Shown one piece after another: positions 23,892 to 36,612 of a stretch of 64,000 nucleotides of DNA. Each line of letters begins with the position of its first letter. Position 1 is the stretch's first letter. The stretch spans positions 21,987,749 through 22,051,748 of the forward strand of contig NC_053129.1 in the NCBI RefSeq assembly GCF_010015445.1, read 5' to 3'. Below the pieces are notes generated by a model, which was not told where the DNA came from, did not search any database, and saw only the letters and a list, made by a program, of their open reading frames with translations. Made by a program: the position numbers and the translations under genes. The DNA comes from Perca fluviatilis (lineage: Eukaryota > Chordata > Actinopteri > Perciformes > Percidae).

Positions 23892-24860
23892 AAAAATTTA
23901 AGTGCTGTTAAAAAAATCTTAACCTTTTTTGCAGCTGATCATTTAAATACACTGTTTTGTAAAGCTCTTTTCCTTAACACTTCCTTTACTTTCCACCACA
24001 TACCATAGATAGGGAGAAGCAGGGAGCGGTGGCAATGGTCTGTTTATGAGAATGAATGAATAACTTCCTGCCGCTGGTAGAGAGGGTGGGTGTGTGAGTG
24101 TGTTTGTTATCTAGCCTGGGTGTTTTTTATCAGGATCAAACAACAGCTCGGGCATTAGCTGCAGAGGACTGTGCTCTTTTATCTGCACTGGCGGGGATAA
24201 TAATTCTGTTCATGCAGAAAGTAAGAGCAACAGAGGTAGGACGTGTTCAAGAAAAAAAAACTGTTAAGGCGGGGGATTTGGTGGAGGGATTTCACCCACA
24301 TAAGTCTCACGCAACACATCCAAATCACTTAAAAACCCAAGTTGAACTGTTTTCTTTCTTTGCTCAAGAGTGACTTAGTAGCCATCACAGGATCCAGTCC
24401 CAAACTTTCTTACCATCAGGGTACCACCGCCTCTTACGCTTCCCGAACCTCTAGTGATTTTCCATTCGGCACCATTGTAGTGAATAGACGGAGGTGCAGT
24501 TGTTCCAAAATAACTGCCAACAAATCATCCCTGATGAATATGTTTGTTCTCCGTTTAACTGAAGCTTCCGTTCGGGGTGTGTATCGGACTGTGCCCCCAA
24601 AGGAAGGGTAGTTAGTATCCTGGAGAGGATGCAGCGTCCCAACAGTAGTCTTAAGGAAGGGAGAGCGTGACACATCGATTTTCCTTGCATGGATTCTTAA
24701 TCTCCGGCGTACGAAAACATTCAGTTTTCAAGCCTGCTTCTGTAACCAACAGTGTGACACACTTACTCAGCTGTGCCAAAAACAATTGCCAAATTACTGA
24801 TTGGATTTTTTTCTCCATGTAAAGGTAGTCTGTAGGTTTATTTAATAGAATAGTTTTGAC
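23890..24860. other. Non-coding, nothing recognised
   Basis: The 24370-24680 part gives ORFs on both strands without a domain and may be an unnamed dispersed repeat. Confidence 0.4.
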
Positions 24861-25260
24861 ATTTTGGTAAATGCGCCTTTTTCGCTTTAAGGCAGAGAGT
24901 TAGATGGGAAGATTAATACCGCTCTCATATCTGTCCGTTTATAATAAGGGTACCACCAGCAAACAATTAGCTTAGCTTAGCATAAAGACTGGAGACAGGG
25001 GGAAACTGATAGCCTGGCTATCTCCTAAGGTAACAAAATCCACCTAAAGCTTTCTAATTAACACATAATATCTCTGCTGTTTAATCTGCACAAAAATTGA
25101 AGAGACTTCAGAAAGTTACTGTTCCAAGCCAAGAAATAGTCTGGCATATACCCCCCTTAAAAGCTGAATTGCCGTTTTTGCCATTTTTGCCCTATAACAA
25201 CATTTAACATGTTAGTTAGTTAGCAAGCATGAAGATAAACCACAGAAAAGGCATGTTCAC
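24860..25260. repeat. Dispersed fish repeat, unnamed
   Basis: Wording such as TTAGCTTAGCATAAAGACTG, GGGGGAAACTGATAGCCTGG and GGTAACAAAATCCACCTA is very common in percomorph non-coding DNA. I see no inverted ends or pol III boxes and do not know its formal name. Confidence 0.5.
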
Positions 25261-25513
25261 TGCTTAAAACATGTTGATATTTCAAAATGTATTGTGTTGT
25301 CTCTCCTCATGGATCTATTAGTCTCCGGTGGATTTACGTTTTTAGGGGACTTCCGCGCTCAGCTGAGGGTGGCCTCGTCTACACCTAAGTCGACTCCGAG
25401 ATCATTTAGAGACAGACACAGAGCAGGCATGGATTAACATAATCCACCTAAATCAACTCTCTGGATGACAGCCAGACACTGAACAGCGTATGCATGCAAT
25501 ACACCTACATATA

Positions 25514-27147
25514 CAGTGCCTTGCGAAAGTATTCGGCCCCCTTGAACGTTTTGACCTTTTGCCACATTTCAGGCCTCAAACATAAAGATATAAAACTGTA
25601 ATTTTTTGTGAAGAATCAACAACAAGTGGGTCCCAATTATGAAGTGGAACGAAATTCATTGGCTATTTCAAACTTTTTTAACAAATAAAAAACTGAAAAA
25701 GTGGGCGTGCAAAATTATTCAGCCCCTTTACTTTCAGTGCAGCAAACTCTCTCCAGAAGTTCAGTGAGGATCTCTGAATGATCCAATGTTGACCTAAATG
25801 ACTAATGATGATAAATAGAATCCAGCTGTGTGTAATCAAGTCTCCGTATAAATGCACCTGCTCTGTGATAGTCTCAGAGGTCCGTTTAAAGCGCAGAGAG
25901 CATCATGAAGAACAAGGAACACACCAGGCAGGTCCGAGATACTGTTGTGGAGAAGTTTAAAGCCGGATTTGGATACAAAAAGATTTCCCAAGCTTTAAAC
26001 ATCCCAAGGAGCACTGTGCAAGCGATAATATTGAAATGGAAGGAGTATCAGACCACTACAAATCTACGAAGACCCGGGCCGTCCCTCTAAACTTTCAGCT
26101 CATACAATGAGAAGACTGATCAGAGATGCAGCCAAGAGGCCCATGATCACTCTGGATGAACTGCAGAGATCTACAGCTGAGGCGGGAGACTGTCCATAGG
26201 ACAACAATCAGTCGTATACTGCACAAATCTGGCCTTTATGGAAGAGTGGCAAGAAGAAAGCCATTTCTTAAAGATATCCATAAAAAGTGTCGTTTAAAGT
26301 TTGCCAAAAGCCACCTGGGAGACACACCAAACATGTGGAAGAAGTTGCTCTGGTCAGATGAAACCAAAATCGAACTGTTTGGCAACAATGCAAAACGTTA
26401 TGTTTGGCGTAAGCGAAAGCAACACAGCTCATCACCTTCGAACACACCATCCCCACTGTCAAACATGGTGGTGGCAGCATCATGGTTTGGGCCTGCTTTT
26501 CTTCAGCAGGGACAGGGAAGATGGTTAAAATTGATGGGAAGATGGATGGAGCCAAATACAGGACCATTCTGGAAGAAAACCTGATGGAGTCTGCAAAAGA
26601 CCTGAGACTGGGACGGAGATTTGTCTTCCAACAAGACAATGATCCAAAACATAAAGCAAAATCTACAATGGAATGGTTCACAAATAAACATATCCAGGTG
26701 TTAGAATGGCCAAGTCAAAGTCCAGGCCTGAATCCAATCGAGAATCTGTGGAAAGAACTGAAAACTGCTGTTCACAAACGCTCTCCATCCAACCTCACTG
26801 AGCTCGAGCTGTTTTGCAAGGAGGAATGGGCAAAAATGTCAGTCTCTCGATGTGCAAAACTGATAGAGACATACCCCAAGCGACTTACAGCTGTAATCGC
26901 AGCAAAAGGTGGCGCTACAAAGTATTAACTTAAGGGGGCTGAATAATTTTGCACGCCCAATATTTCAGTTTTTTATTTGTTTAAAAGGTTTGAAATATCC
27001 AATAAATTTTGTTCCACTTCATGATTGTGTCCCACTTGTTGTTGATTCTTCACAAAAAATTACAGTTTTATATCTTTATGTTTGAGGCCTGAAATGTGGC
27101 AAAAGGTCGAAAAGTTCAAGGGGGCCGAATACTTTCGCAAGGCACTG
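25514..27147 (+). mobile_element. Full-length Tc1-like transposon, 1634 bp
   Basis: The ends are CAGTGCCTTGCGAAAGTATT at 25514 and its complement ending at 27147, with TA on both sides (25512-25513 and 27148-27149), the Tc1/mariner target duplication. The inverted repeats are long, about 210 bp (25514 to about 25725; about 26935 to 27147), with inner direct-repeat-like segments (GCAAAATTATTCAGCCC / GGGGGCTGAATAATTTTGC). This length class and terminal sequence match the widespread Passport-like fish Tc1 group; the subgroup name is from memory. Both ends are intact, so the copy could still be moved by a related active transposase. Confidence 0.92.
25905..26928 (+). pseudogene. Tc1-like transposase, DD34E, frameshifted
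   Basis: It starts at ATG 25905. The first segment (25905-26090) holds the paired-like helix-turn-helix: TVVEKFKAGFGYKKIS and NIPRSTVQAIILKW. A one-base gain near 26077 shifts the frame at the RPG-RPS linker. A second lesion near 26170 and a third between about 26415 and 26440 shift it again. The remaining segments keep all three catalytic positions: WSDETKIELF (first Asp), FQQDNDPKHKAK (second Asp) and SPGLNPIENLW (Glu), and the end RLTAVIAAKGGATKY before the stop. The protein would be about 340 residues. It cuts and rejoins DNA at TA dinucleotides when intact. Confidence 0.9.
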
Positions 27148-27149
27148 TA

Positions 27150-28055
27150 TCTGTGCATACAACCCCCCTTCTCTCAGTTCATACAAGGAAACCTTTGACA
27201 TGATAATTACATGAAGTGCCTCTTCACTTATAAAGGACACTGTAAATCATCCTTTTACCAGATGAACACACCTGCATATACCTGAACATTGCTTAACACC
27301 TTGGGCAAGCACAGTATGCAAAAACACACTAGTAATTTGGAAATATTGCCCCAATTGAGTATTGAGTATATAATGAGTGCATGGGAAGATGTACCCACGG
27401 TGTATATTTTCATTGCATATTAAATCCTTGCCCTCCCACACTGACAATGTCTTTGAACTGTCAGGTATATGGATTTTTCGCCCAACCCCCTTAATTTTAC
27501 AACACAATTCGGAGTAAAGGACAGAGAGGGGGGCTATGAAGAGCGAGGGTTGTTTGATGTGTTCATACCCTAGCCAAAGTAAAAGATCCTTCTTGCTTTG
27601 ATGTGTTACCTTAAAACCCTCCCCCCTCTTGGTTCCCTTGCGGTAAGCAAAGAGTGATCATGCACACACATGCTTGGTCGTTGGCCAGGTATACATACAG
27701 TATTTGAACTCTGTGTGTGTGCACACGCATGCAGTCAATGAGGTTGCGCCGCTTGCCAGTATCCCTTTATTCATGCCACGGTACAACAGGGATTCGACGG
27801 GCTTTGGGAGATTCAATCGCTCTGGGAGTTGTAGTGAGCAAGAGGAAATACCCTTAACAAGCAGAGTCAAAGTGTGATTAGCGTTCATATTTTCCTCAAG
27901 TCTGTCAGTTTATGTGTGTGTCGGCCTCTTCTGGTAACTCACATCCCTCAAGTAATGACACATTATCCCTAAACACACATACTAATCCCCCGCTACTTTA
28001 CCGCCATGATCAAAAAGCAGAAGTTATACATGTTGTTTCATCACTCTTATCCACC
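27150..28055. other. Non-coding; possible old repeat at 27355-27470
   Basis: The segment near 27400-27470 (GTGTATATTTTCATTGCATA, CCCTCCCACACTGAC) resembles 43110-43190, suggesting an ancient shared repeat. No exon is seen. Confidence 0.35.
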
Positions 28056-28059
28056 AACT

Positions 28060-28280
28060 AAGCCCAATCAGTGCTTTTTATGACAAATCTCAAACTTTAA
28101 ATCCAAGTTATTGCTTTCATGATAAATCCTTTAACTATGTCAGGCCCAGTGCTTCCACTTATGTTGAGGTACCACTCCTGGCTTTCATGGCAAATCTTTA
28201 ATTCGCAATTCACTTACGTTTATGACAAACCGTCAACCTCAGGCCCAGTAGTTCTGTTTATGATGAACTCTTAACCCTAA
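28060..28280. repeat. Degenerate tandem repeat, unit about 36-40 bp
   Basis: About six diverged units share a CAGT-GCTTTTATGACAAATC-TTAAC pattern (for example GCTTTTTATGACAAATCTC at 28082, GCTTTCATGATAAATCC at 28111, GTTTATGACAAACCGTC near 28219). Divergence is high, so the array is old. Confidence 0.55.
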
Positions 28281-28289
28281 ACCAGCCGT

Positions 28290-28620
28290 GCAGCCTTAAC
28301 GAGGGTTCTGCCAGTTCGGTCCGGCAGTAATATAGTTCCCCCCTGCCCTCCCCAGTTGGACACTAACGAGACGCCCCACACTGACCTCTGCAGCGGCTCA
28401 AATTAGATGTAAATTGTGCCTGATTTTTACGGGGGTCCCTAACGCGATCCAGATCCCCACGACATCGTGGCCAGCGGGTCAACGGCGTGAGAACGTCTCG
28501 CTCCCTAACGACATTTGGAGTGGTCGATGAGAGGGGTCGAGGGTAATGGTGACCTCACTGGCATACACTTCACTTCCTTCTAATTAGAGCGCTGGGCCAG
28601 ATCAAAGAAGCCAACCGCAT
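28290..28620. other. CpG-dense unique block, candidate regulatory element
   Basis: I count about 20 CpG dinucleotides in about 270 bp, far denser than the flanks, with no repeat wording and no open exon. TAATTAGAGCG follows at about 28580. CpG retention suggests an unmethylated, possibly conserved regulatory sequence. This is an inference from texture. Confidence 0.35.
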
Positions 28621-29130
28621 CACAGCGGGAGGGCTACTGAAAGAGGAGGGAGGGTAGGAAAGACGAAGAGGAGAAGGAGGAAGACAAGGGGGCAGGAGGA
28701 GAGGCCTTTTCTATAAGTAATGGGGTGCAGTGAGGATGGGGGAGAATTTGAGTTTTTTTCTTCATTAGTCCTGGAGGTCAGAGGGGTACTCAACCTGTGT
28801 GCAGCCGTATGGGCCCTCTTCTATAGGTGGCAGGAGTACCTTAAAGAGGAGAGACTAGTAGAGAGGTAGTGGAGGGGAGAAATGTATTTGTGTGAGAGGT
28901 AGCGAGGGAGAAGAGAGAGATGTAGGGTTAAGCACAGGAGAGAATAAAGCATTATTTCATGGCCTTTCAGGAGAGCCACGCACCTCAGCGCTGTCTGCCG
29001 GCCTGCTCTGTCTGGCCACAGCTGTGGAGACGGACCAGACACACAGGAAGTGGAGCATTTAGCACTTCCTCCCTTGTGGATGTGTGTGGCTAGAGCCCCC
29101 AGCCTTAAACATATGGACGAATGCAAAGTA

Positions 29131-29163
<33 letters not shown>

Positions 29164-30109
29164 TAATCTCTTGTGAAAGCCACGGACACACAAGACCGTC
29201 ACACAATAACAAGCGCCAGATTACATCTGTTTCCACGGTTACTAATGAGAGCACAAGCAGGATGGATTAGAATATATAATTGAAGGTATCCACTTGGGGA
29301 CATTTTGTTCGAGGAGAACAAACATGTTAAGGTACAATCTATAAAACGGTTGGCAGGAAATCACTGCTGGTGTAAATGTTGTGGTACATTTTTGTAGGAG
29401 ACTTATTTTGTCTTAAAGCCCTAAAACAAAAGACAAGATGCAATGAATACATTCTGAAAATGTGTTTTAAAATGGAGTACACTAAACTTTGTGAGAATGA
29501 GCGTTTTTAATTTATTGGTCTGAATACCTGCTACATATACGTATTTCCGCTAACATCTTACAGCACTACTACTACTTCTGGTTTGGTAGCAAGTTAAGTT
29601 TGATGGGAAGATAGCAAACTGAAGTTGGATGGAATTTTTTTCTTAAAACCAGAATTAATTAGAATTAATAAATAAATAAATCATTATTTTGAGTGAGAAA
29701 AAGATGTATGGAGAAAACACTTGGTGCTGTTGAAGGGTTCTAGAGAACACTGCGTTCTTTCACATGTATGGATCTTGTAAGTGCTAGAACACTATGTTCT
29801 CTGGAGTCAAGTTTCAAGACAGAGCCCCAAAATGCACTCAGCTCTTATGAATGTATGGCATGCTATGGTCATTACATTTATTTGTTGTTGTTGCTCTTAC
29901 ATAATAATTAGTGTGAATTTTACAGTGCATCCGACCAATTTCAACAATTTAATGACTAGGTCTGAATAAGGGAGCGTGTTCCAATACTGTTACTATAAAA
30001 CCTAATCAACATTTTATTATTGTTAACCATATGTTTGGAATGCAACATGCTTACAATAATTTTCCAGTGATCTGCTTTCTAAACTCAACAGTGTTTTTTT
30101 TATTTTGTC
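28621..30109. other. Non-coding; purine tract and (CA)n at 29132-29162
   Basis: 28627-28704 is nearly all purine (GGAGGGAGGG, GAGGAGAAGGAGGAAGA). A 31-bp CA array lies at 29132-29162. The remainder is AT-rich with no recognised feature. Confidence 0.6.
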
Positions 30110-30237
30110 TTTTTAAAGATTTTTTGTGGCATTTTTAGAATTTTTCGACATGAAAGGGGAGAGAGAGGGGGAACAACATGCCGCAAAGGGCCGCAGGTCG
30201 GAATCGAACCTGCGACCGCTGCATCAAGGCGCCTCAA
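30110..30237 (-). mobile_element. tRNA-derived SINE (family 2), truncated copy 2
   Basis: It shares the body wording of the 7.1-kb copy (GACATGAAAGGGGAGAGAGA, GCAAAGGGCCGCAGG) and the B-box region TCGAACCTGCGACCGCTG at about 30203-30220. The A-box half of the head is missing, so the copy ends abruptly near 30237. Confidence 0.8.
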
Positions 30238-31308
30238 ATCCAGTGTTTTTTGTCTGTAAAGTGGGAAGAACAGTTGATATCGCTCCAATGTGGTGCTGAC
30301 CTCTCCTTTGTGTACTCATAAGCATGCTGTGGATGGGGATTGGGAATTTCATATGCGGGGAGCTATATGTAGGGATCAGCGAACAGTGAAACTGCAGCCT
30401 GGGAAGTTCACGGTGCTTTGATGGAGCCAGAATTCCAGGAGCTTCCCGTAATCGTGGGATAAGGCTGTGTCATCCCTGTCACTCACCTGGATTTATCAGC
30501 AGGAAATCTGGAAATGAGACGGCATTCCTGCCCCCTTCAGGAACTCAGACAGGTCGAACAGCAGACAAAGAGGGCCACAGTCACAGATGAGATGTGATTT
30601 GACACCGTGCAGACTGCTATCTCACGCTTTGTCAAAATATCTCATCTTTCAAGATATGTTTTGGATGTTGCCAACCAAACTACAGAGAGAGTTTTGTTAA
30701 AATAAACCTCTTGTAGATCACAGTGATTAAAAATCTGTTTGTAAAAGTCAAAAACCAGACTCTCCTTGAGGCAGTCCCATTACACCCCTTGGGGCGAACC
30801 AGTGAACTATGTACAACCCCCTACTATTGATGTTGACATGTTCACTGACCTAGTCTATCAACACACACACACACATAGACACACTTATAATTGGTCTACC
30901 CTTTCCGTGCTAACCGGCGCTGATATCGTCTGATACGCTCTGATGTGACCCCAGTATGTGCCTCGACTGCCCTCTGGTTCTGTACTTAAAGCACAAGACC
31001 CCAAGTAGGCTCTCTGACCCTGAGATGAGCTTCTTTCTCCAGCACCCTGCAGGGCTAGAAAGCACTTCTTTCATTTATGGGATGTAGGAGCACAGCCACA
31101 AATGACATAAACTGGGTTGCCAGTTTGTGTGAATAAAATGTTATTTCATAGACAAAGAGCCACATTCATAGGAATTAACATTTATGAATCATGCCCATAG
31201 ACTAGGTAGTTTTTTTAAGCCTTCTTATAAGGAACGACTGGAAATATTTAAAATAGTTTACAGTGTGTACTATTCATACATAATTCTGGCTTATGATAGA
31301 TCACAGTA
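30238..31308. other. Non-coding, nothing recognised
   Basis: Unique-looking sequence; a short CA run lies at 30862-30876. No exon is recognised. Confidence 0.5.
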
Positions 31309-31566
31309 GGGCTGCAAGTAACACTTATTTTCATTAGCGATTAATCATTTTAGCTATAAAACATCAGAGAATTGTGAACAGTGCCCGTTAGTTTCCCAGA
31401 CTCCAACACTCCAAAACCCAATGATATTCGATTTACACTGCTATAAAACAATAAAAAGCAGCAAATCCTTACATTTAAGAAGCTGAAACCAGATATTTGG
31501 CATTTCTGCTTGATAAATGATTTTCTTTCGATCGACAAATTGATTTATCGACTAATAGTTTCCGCT
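31309..31566 (-). repeat. Dispersed MITE-like family, copy C
   Basis: It begins GGGCTGCAAGTAACACTTAT and ends TTATCGACTAATAGTTTCCG. The core AGAAGCTGAAACCAGATATT and GGCATTTCTGCTTGATAAAT is the reverse complement of the copy B core. Confidence 0.8.
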
Positions 31567-31637
31567 TAATATCACAGTACATCATTGTAATCTATTGATT
31601 TTCTGAATATATGAATACATGGTGCTGTTTCAGTCAC

Positions 31638-31805
31638 AGTTTCCAGCTTTTCTAATGTGATGATTTGCAGGTTTTGTCTGTTTTAAAATCATTGTAAATC
31701 AAATACTTTCCTGCTTTGGATTCTTGGTCTGACAAAACATGCAATTTAAAGATGTCACCTTTTTGACCATTTCTGACATTTTGTAGACTACCAATTATTT
31801 CAGGA
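31638..31805 (+). repeat. Dispersed MITE-like family, copy D (partial)
   Basis: It contains TTTCCAGCTTTTCTAATGTG, TTGGATTCTTGGTCTGACAA and AATTTAAAGATGTCACC, the plus-orientation interior of the same family. It lies about 70 bp after the opposite-orientation copy C, so the two form a diverged inverted pair. Confidence 0.65.
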
Positions 31806-34396
31806 TGTCTGGTCTTAAAAGTCTTACAAAGCGTTGTGTGAGTGACAAAGACCTTTATAAACATCCACAGGAAACACAAACACGTGCACTGTACTGCTGC
31901 TGCAAACATACACACTTGTGATGAATCACATGGAGTCATTCAGGCATGAAAATACGGTTGCAAAGACGCTGACTAACAGCCTGCTATCCACACCAGCTCA
32001 TCATGGTAACAATTATCGGGGTAATCAATCGGCCAAATTATAGACCAATAACTGAAGCCTTATTGTCTGAGGAGGAAGACTGCAGCCTTCTTCTCCGCTG
32101 TCCTGCCAGAATGCATCATTTTGGGCTTGACCCCTTGCACCCCTCCGCTCTCTTCCCCACCCCTAATACCTTCCTGTCTCCATCATCGTGCTGTGGAGGT
32201 CACGCTGTGTAAAGGTTAGGGTTTAGGGGTCATGCTGTCACTCAGGCGGGCGCCAAAAATAGGTGCTGTGTGATTTTAACCACGGAAGAGCTGGGAGCTA
32301 CGGTCCAACAGCCAGTGAGTTATGTGTGTCCACGTTATTAACCTTCTTTACGCAGAGCTTGGTGTTACATTAGAAAATGTGCTACTGGATATTGACTACA
32401 ACAACTGTATAGATGTTGAAAGACCCAAATACCTTGTTCATTGTTCACAACACAAAAGCAAACTAACTGGAAGAAAACAGTTCTTTAAACTAGCCCGCAG
32501 GAATCCAGTGATAATAGCTGAGAGGAGAGGTGGCCAGGTTGTTAAAACGCTGGTAAAACCCTTGAGGTTGGCTGGAGCGGGGTTCTGGCTCTGTATACAG
32601 GGCTCTCTGACGGATGTTTGCTGGCACAGGCGCGGGCATCAGCCACGGTTTTATAACGCTGCCATGTAAATCAAAGACGGTCTGTTCGCGCTGCAGGATA
32701 AATCAATCACATCCCTGCCACCACAGTCTGCAGGAGCTGAATGGGCCTGCATTGTGGGCTGCATTCCCAAACAGTGCCTTACCTGCACTGTGGTGGCAAC
32801 GTGACTGTTATGGCATAGCACGACTCTCTCTTCCTCTTCTTTCCTGTTAACACGCACACTTGCTCTGAGATATGTCTCTCTCCACATAGCTGCAACATGA
32901 GAATACTTCTTAAGGCTGTTGTGAATAGGGCAAGGGAATGTAGCTCATACACTGACACGCAAGTGACAAATTGTGCACTGTGCTTTAAGTGGGTGCAGGT
33001 ACATTTAGTTACCTGGAAGCTAAGAGGAAATAGTTTACCTTAAAAGTCAGCTTATGCATGCTTAAGATTCCTTGCATCTGCTTTGGGGGTGTGTTTAAAA
33101 GTCCTTAAATATGTTGAAGCAAAAAGCCCTGCAGAGCAAAGGGCACTAAAATATCCAAAGTCAATGACTTGGCAAGCATGAAAGCTTTTGTTTTCTGTAT
33201 CTTTTATGACTTGTGAATGCACAAATATGTGATTGCGTGTTGCAGCAAAAGCTTGGCGCTGAGGTTTTATTTGTTCTCTGTTTTGTGTTTGCAGGGTTGA
33301 TGTGGGATTAGGCCTCAGTTACCTTCCTCATGAGTAAAATAAGTTTCAGGTATTGGTTTTCATTCCAAACGAATGCACACTGGCTTCAAAACCGGCTATG
33401 AGTATTGAAAGTCTTTAACAGCTAAACGGGGGAGAAAAAGTATTTAACATTTCCCTCGAAAGGAAGAAGAATGATAATAAATCACACCTGTGTGAGGTTG
33501 TCTTCCTCTTCTAAAGGATGTAGCTGCCCGTATCTGCCGCTATAAAGATTCCTGCCTCCTGACCCGGAAAGGCAGGCCTGTAATAAGAACCATCAAATCA
33601 TGTGATTGATCGCCCAACACCGCTGAGAGGAGAGAATGCAACAGGCTGGATGGGCTGGTGCTTGCCAACACCAAGGATGGTATGTGGGTGTGTGTGAGAA
33701 AAAAGTGAAGATGAGACTGGGAGAGCAAAAGAGGGATAGAGACTTGTTTAATAGGGAGGAAGGGGGGCACATAGTATTTTTTTTTCTCTTAAGAGAGAGA
33801 TGACAGATAAAAGAGAGGCTCAGAAGAAAAAAATGTGAAGAAAGGAGACTACAGAAGCTGACTCAAGAGGAAGAGAAGGAAAGACCCCATTAACCTGCAG
33901 CCAGGTGTAAATCACAGAAGGCTGCCAGTCTTGGCCTCGCTTTCTGCAAAATGTCATTCTTTTGACCTACTGATTACTGCCCTGTTTCTCAACAGCTTCC
34001 ATTCACAGCAGTTAAGTCTGAGTGAGGTGACATTGATGTGACGGATGCTCTGCAAACACAATAAGCTGGGAGGAGGGAGCGGAGGAGTTGAGCAGTTGAG
34101 CAAGTTGAGTTTTTGCGTACCTGTCGTCATATTTAAGTCTTTACAGCTTAGTTTTCTGAAAGCGGTTAGACATGGCTGCACATGTACCTGAGTGGGTGTA
34201 AGTATGCTGTGAAGTGTACGCAACGTTTGCATTCAGTTGTGTGTGTTTGTGTATGAACAAGAATCACTTCATGAGTGAAAATGTGTGAGTTCCCTCCAAA
34301 CAGCCCAGAAGCTGTGATATGACGGTGTCATAATCCCCTCTAATCCGATTAGTTTCATGTATAAACTCTGTCCTGCGGGCGATGAGGGATGAGGAG
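31806..34396. other. Non-coding, nothing recognised
   Basis: Mixed unique-looking sequence. A GA-rich patch lies at 33790-33890. ORFs overlap on both strands and show no domain. Confidence 0.5.

Positions 34397-34424
<28 letters not shown>
34397..34424. repeat. (CA)n microsatellite
   Basis: CA array of about 27 bp. A (GA)n run lies at 34574-34592. Confidence 0.95.
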
Positions 34425-34427
<3 letters not shown>

Positions 34428-34599
34428 CTTGCTCTCCAAGGCCTCGTCACACCTGGAGCTTCCAACTTCCAGTCGTCACACACGACTGAACGGAAGTCTG
34501 ATCCCTGATAAGGATCGTGGGTCTCTGGGATCGGGGTTCAACAGACACAAGACGCTCAGAAGGAGAAAAGACAGAGAGAGAGAGAGAGAGAGTGAAAAA

Positions 34600-36313
34600 G
34601 CTGTGGGAAAACACGATGGTTAAATGTACGGTATGTATGTATTCCTAGGTGGGTGGGGGGCGGAGGGTGGAGCGTTTGCGCTTGGATGGGGCGGGTGACA
34701 GAATGATGATGGGGGCAGATCAGAGCACAGAGCTGTTTCTTTAAGGTGGGGAGGGTTGATTGATGAACGGTATGAAGCCCCCGGGGGAAACCTAGGTTGA
34801 ACTTCCTGTACTGTTCTCACGTGTTGCCTCAAACTATAGAAAATGTCCTCTTTCTTAAGAAAAAGAAAAACGTTTAACAATACTCCCAAGTATTAAAAAT
34901 AGGATAGTAAATTTGCATGCATTTAAGACATTCTTCTTCTGTTGAGAAACAACACAAATGACTATTTGCAATAAACCTTGAAACCACCGTATGTCATTTT
35001 TTTCATTCAAACCCTGGAACTGTGACTCATGGAACTGCTTTACTCCAAGGATGCACAGGCAGCAAAACGGTGCATTGTAAAAAAAAAAAAAATAAAAAAA
35101 ACTTTTATGCAAAAGTAAAAACCTAAAGGAACAACAGAGTGTTGGTAAGCAACTTGCAGAGCAGCATGGGTAAGAGGCGGAGAGAGGAGAATGAGTGGTT
35201 TAAGCAGAAGTTGTTGCGCAAGTACAGAAGGAATGCAAAGTGTTTGAAAAGATATTAGACAGAGCTGGCAGAACATTTTCTGTGTTTGGCTGTGAAGCGC
35301 TGCTGCGAACGCCAAGCCTCGTTCCTCCGGCGAGGCCCAGTACTACAACTGAACAGACTGCCGTGTAACATACACAGACTGTATGTGTGCACACACACAC
35401 ACACACATTTTGCCCAAGGGGCTGTTAACAGGCTGCATGGCGAGATAGGGACTGGGGAATTTAGTCACTGTGTGAAATTGGTTTCATTATTTTGTGATCG
35501 GCAGATTACAGTTGCACGATGCTTGTGAGAATTGAGTTTTTCCTAGTTTATTGTATCTTATCAGCATCATGAGCTGCCCTCGTCATAAAAGATGATGTGA
35601 CAACAAAAACAATCAGGAATGTTATGTAAAAATGTGTTTTCTGGGATTTTCCTTAACACATGAAAACACAAATAAGACTAGTTTGTGCGCAAGTAACCAT
35701 AGCAACGGTACTGCTTGACGCTGACTGGTGAAACGGACCTATCCGCACGTGGCGGGTAAGTGACCGTGTTGTAAGAGACATATGCACTCTAAAGTGTCCT
35801 GATATAGAAAATCATGGACTTGCACATTATGCCATCCTGATTTTTTATTTTGAATTTAATATTGGACACCTTGTTGTGTAATATTGTTTACACATACTCC
35901 TACTCAGCCGCTAGCATCACTGTTACTGCTGCTATACTACTACTCGCACTTCTACCACTTCTACTGCCACAGTTGCTTCGCTACTGCTTTTTTTGTTGCT
36001 TCTGCTACATCATCAATATTTTAAACATTCGGAATCTGTGCTCAAGGATGCAGGGATTGTTCCAGCATCACAGTAAGGATGAATAAAAGGTTACAGATAA
36101 GAGATGAAGGGAGATGCAGATACATAAATAAATGTGTTTATGCTGTTTAATGACCTCTGAGCAGAGGCACAGTGTTGGAGTAAGGCGCTAGTGATGCATG
36201 TTAAACTGGTCACTCACTAAATGACACAGGGAGCCTCTGGACCACAGAATGTCACGACACAGCGTTTTTCATTTTCCATGCATCGTAGAGAGAAAGCACA
36301 GAGGCTGATGAGG

Positions 36314-36316
<3 letters not shown>
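34600..36316. other. Non-coding; degenerate trinucleotide patch
   Basis: 35900-36012 is a degraded (CTA/CTG/CTT)n-like trinucleotide stretch. 35079-35100 is A-rich. No exon is recognised. Confidence 0.5.

Positions 36317-36354
<38 letters not shown>
36317..36354. repeat. (CA)n microsatellite
   Basis: CA array of about 38 bp. Confidence 0.97.
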
Positions 36355-36356
<2 letters not shown>

Positions 36357-36612
36357 GGCACTTAGGCCCTGGAAATCTGCTGACATGTCTGCTTCGACCA
36401 GGCGGCGCTCAGTCTGTGGTGCTGCCGAGCAGTTCAGCTGTGACAACGCCGGTAATGACACTCCTCACCCAAGGGTGACCAGAGGACAGAACCGGGTCTT
36501 ACAAGCAGTGGTTTATAGACGTAAGGAGGATAGGAAAATATAATTAATCACAGAGCTGTCCACTGAAAAGATGGCATTGTCTATACATTAACTGAAAATG
36601 CATAAAAAGGCC

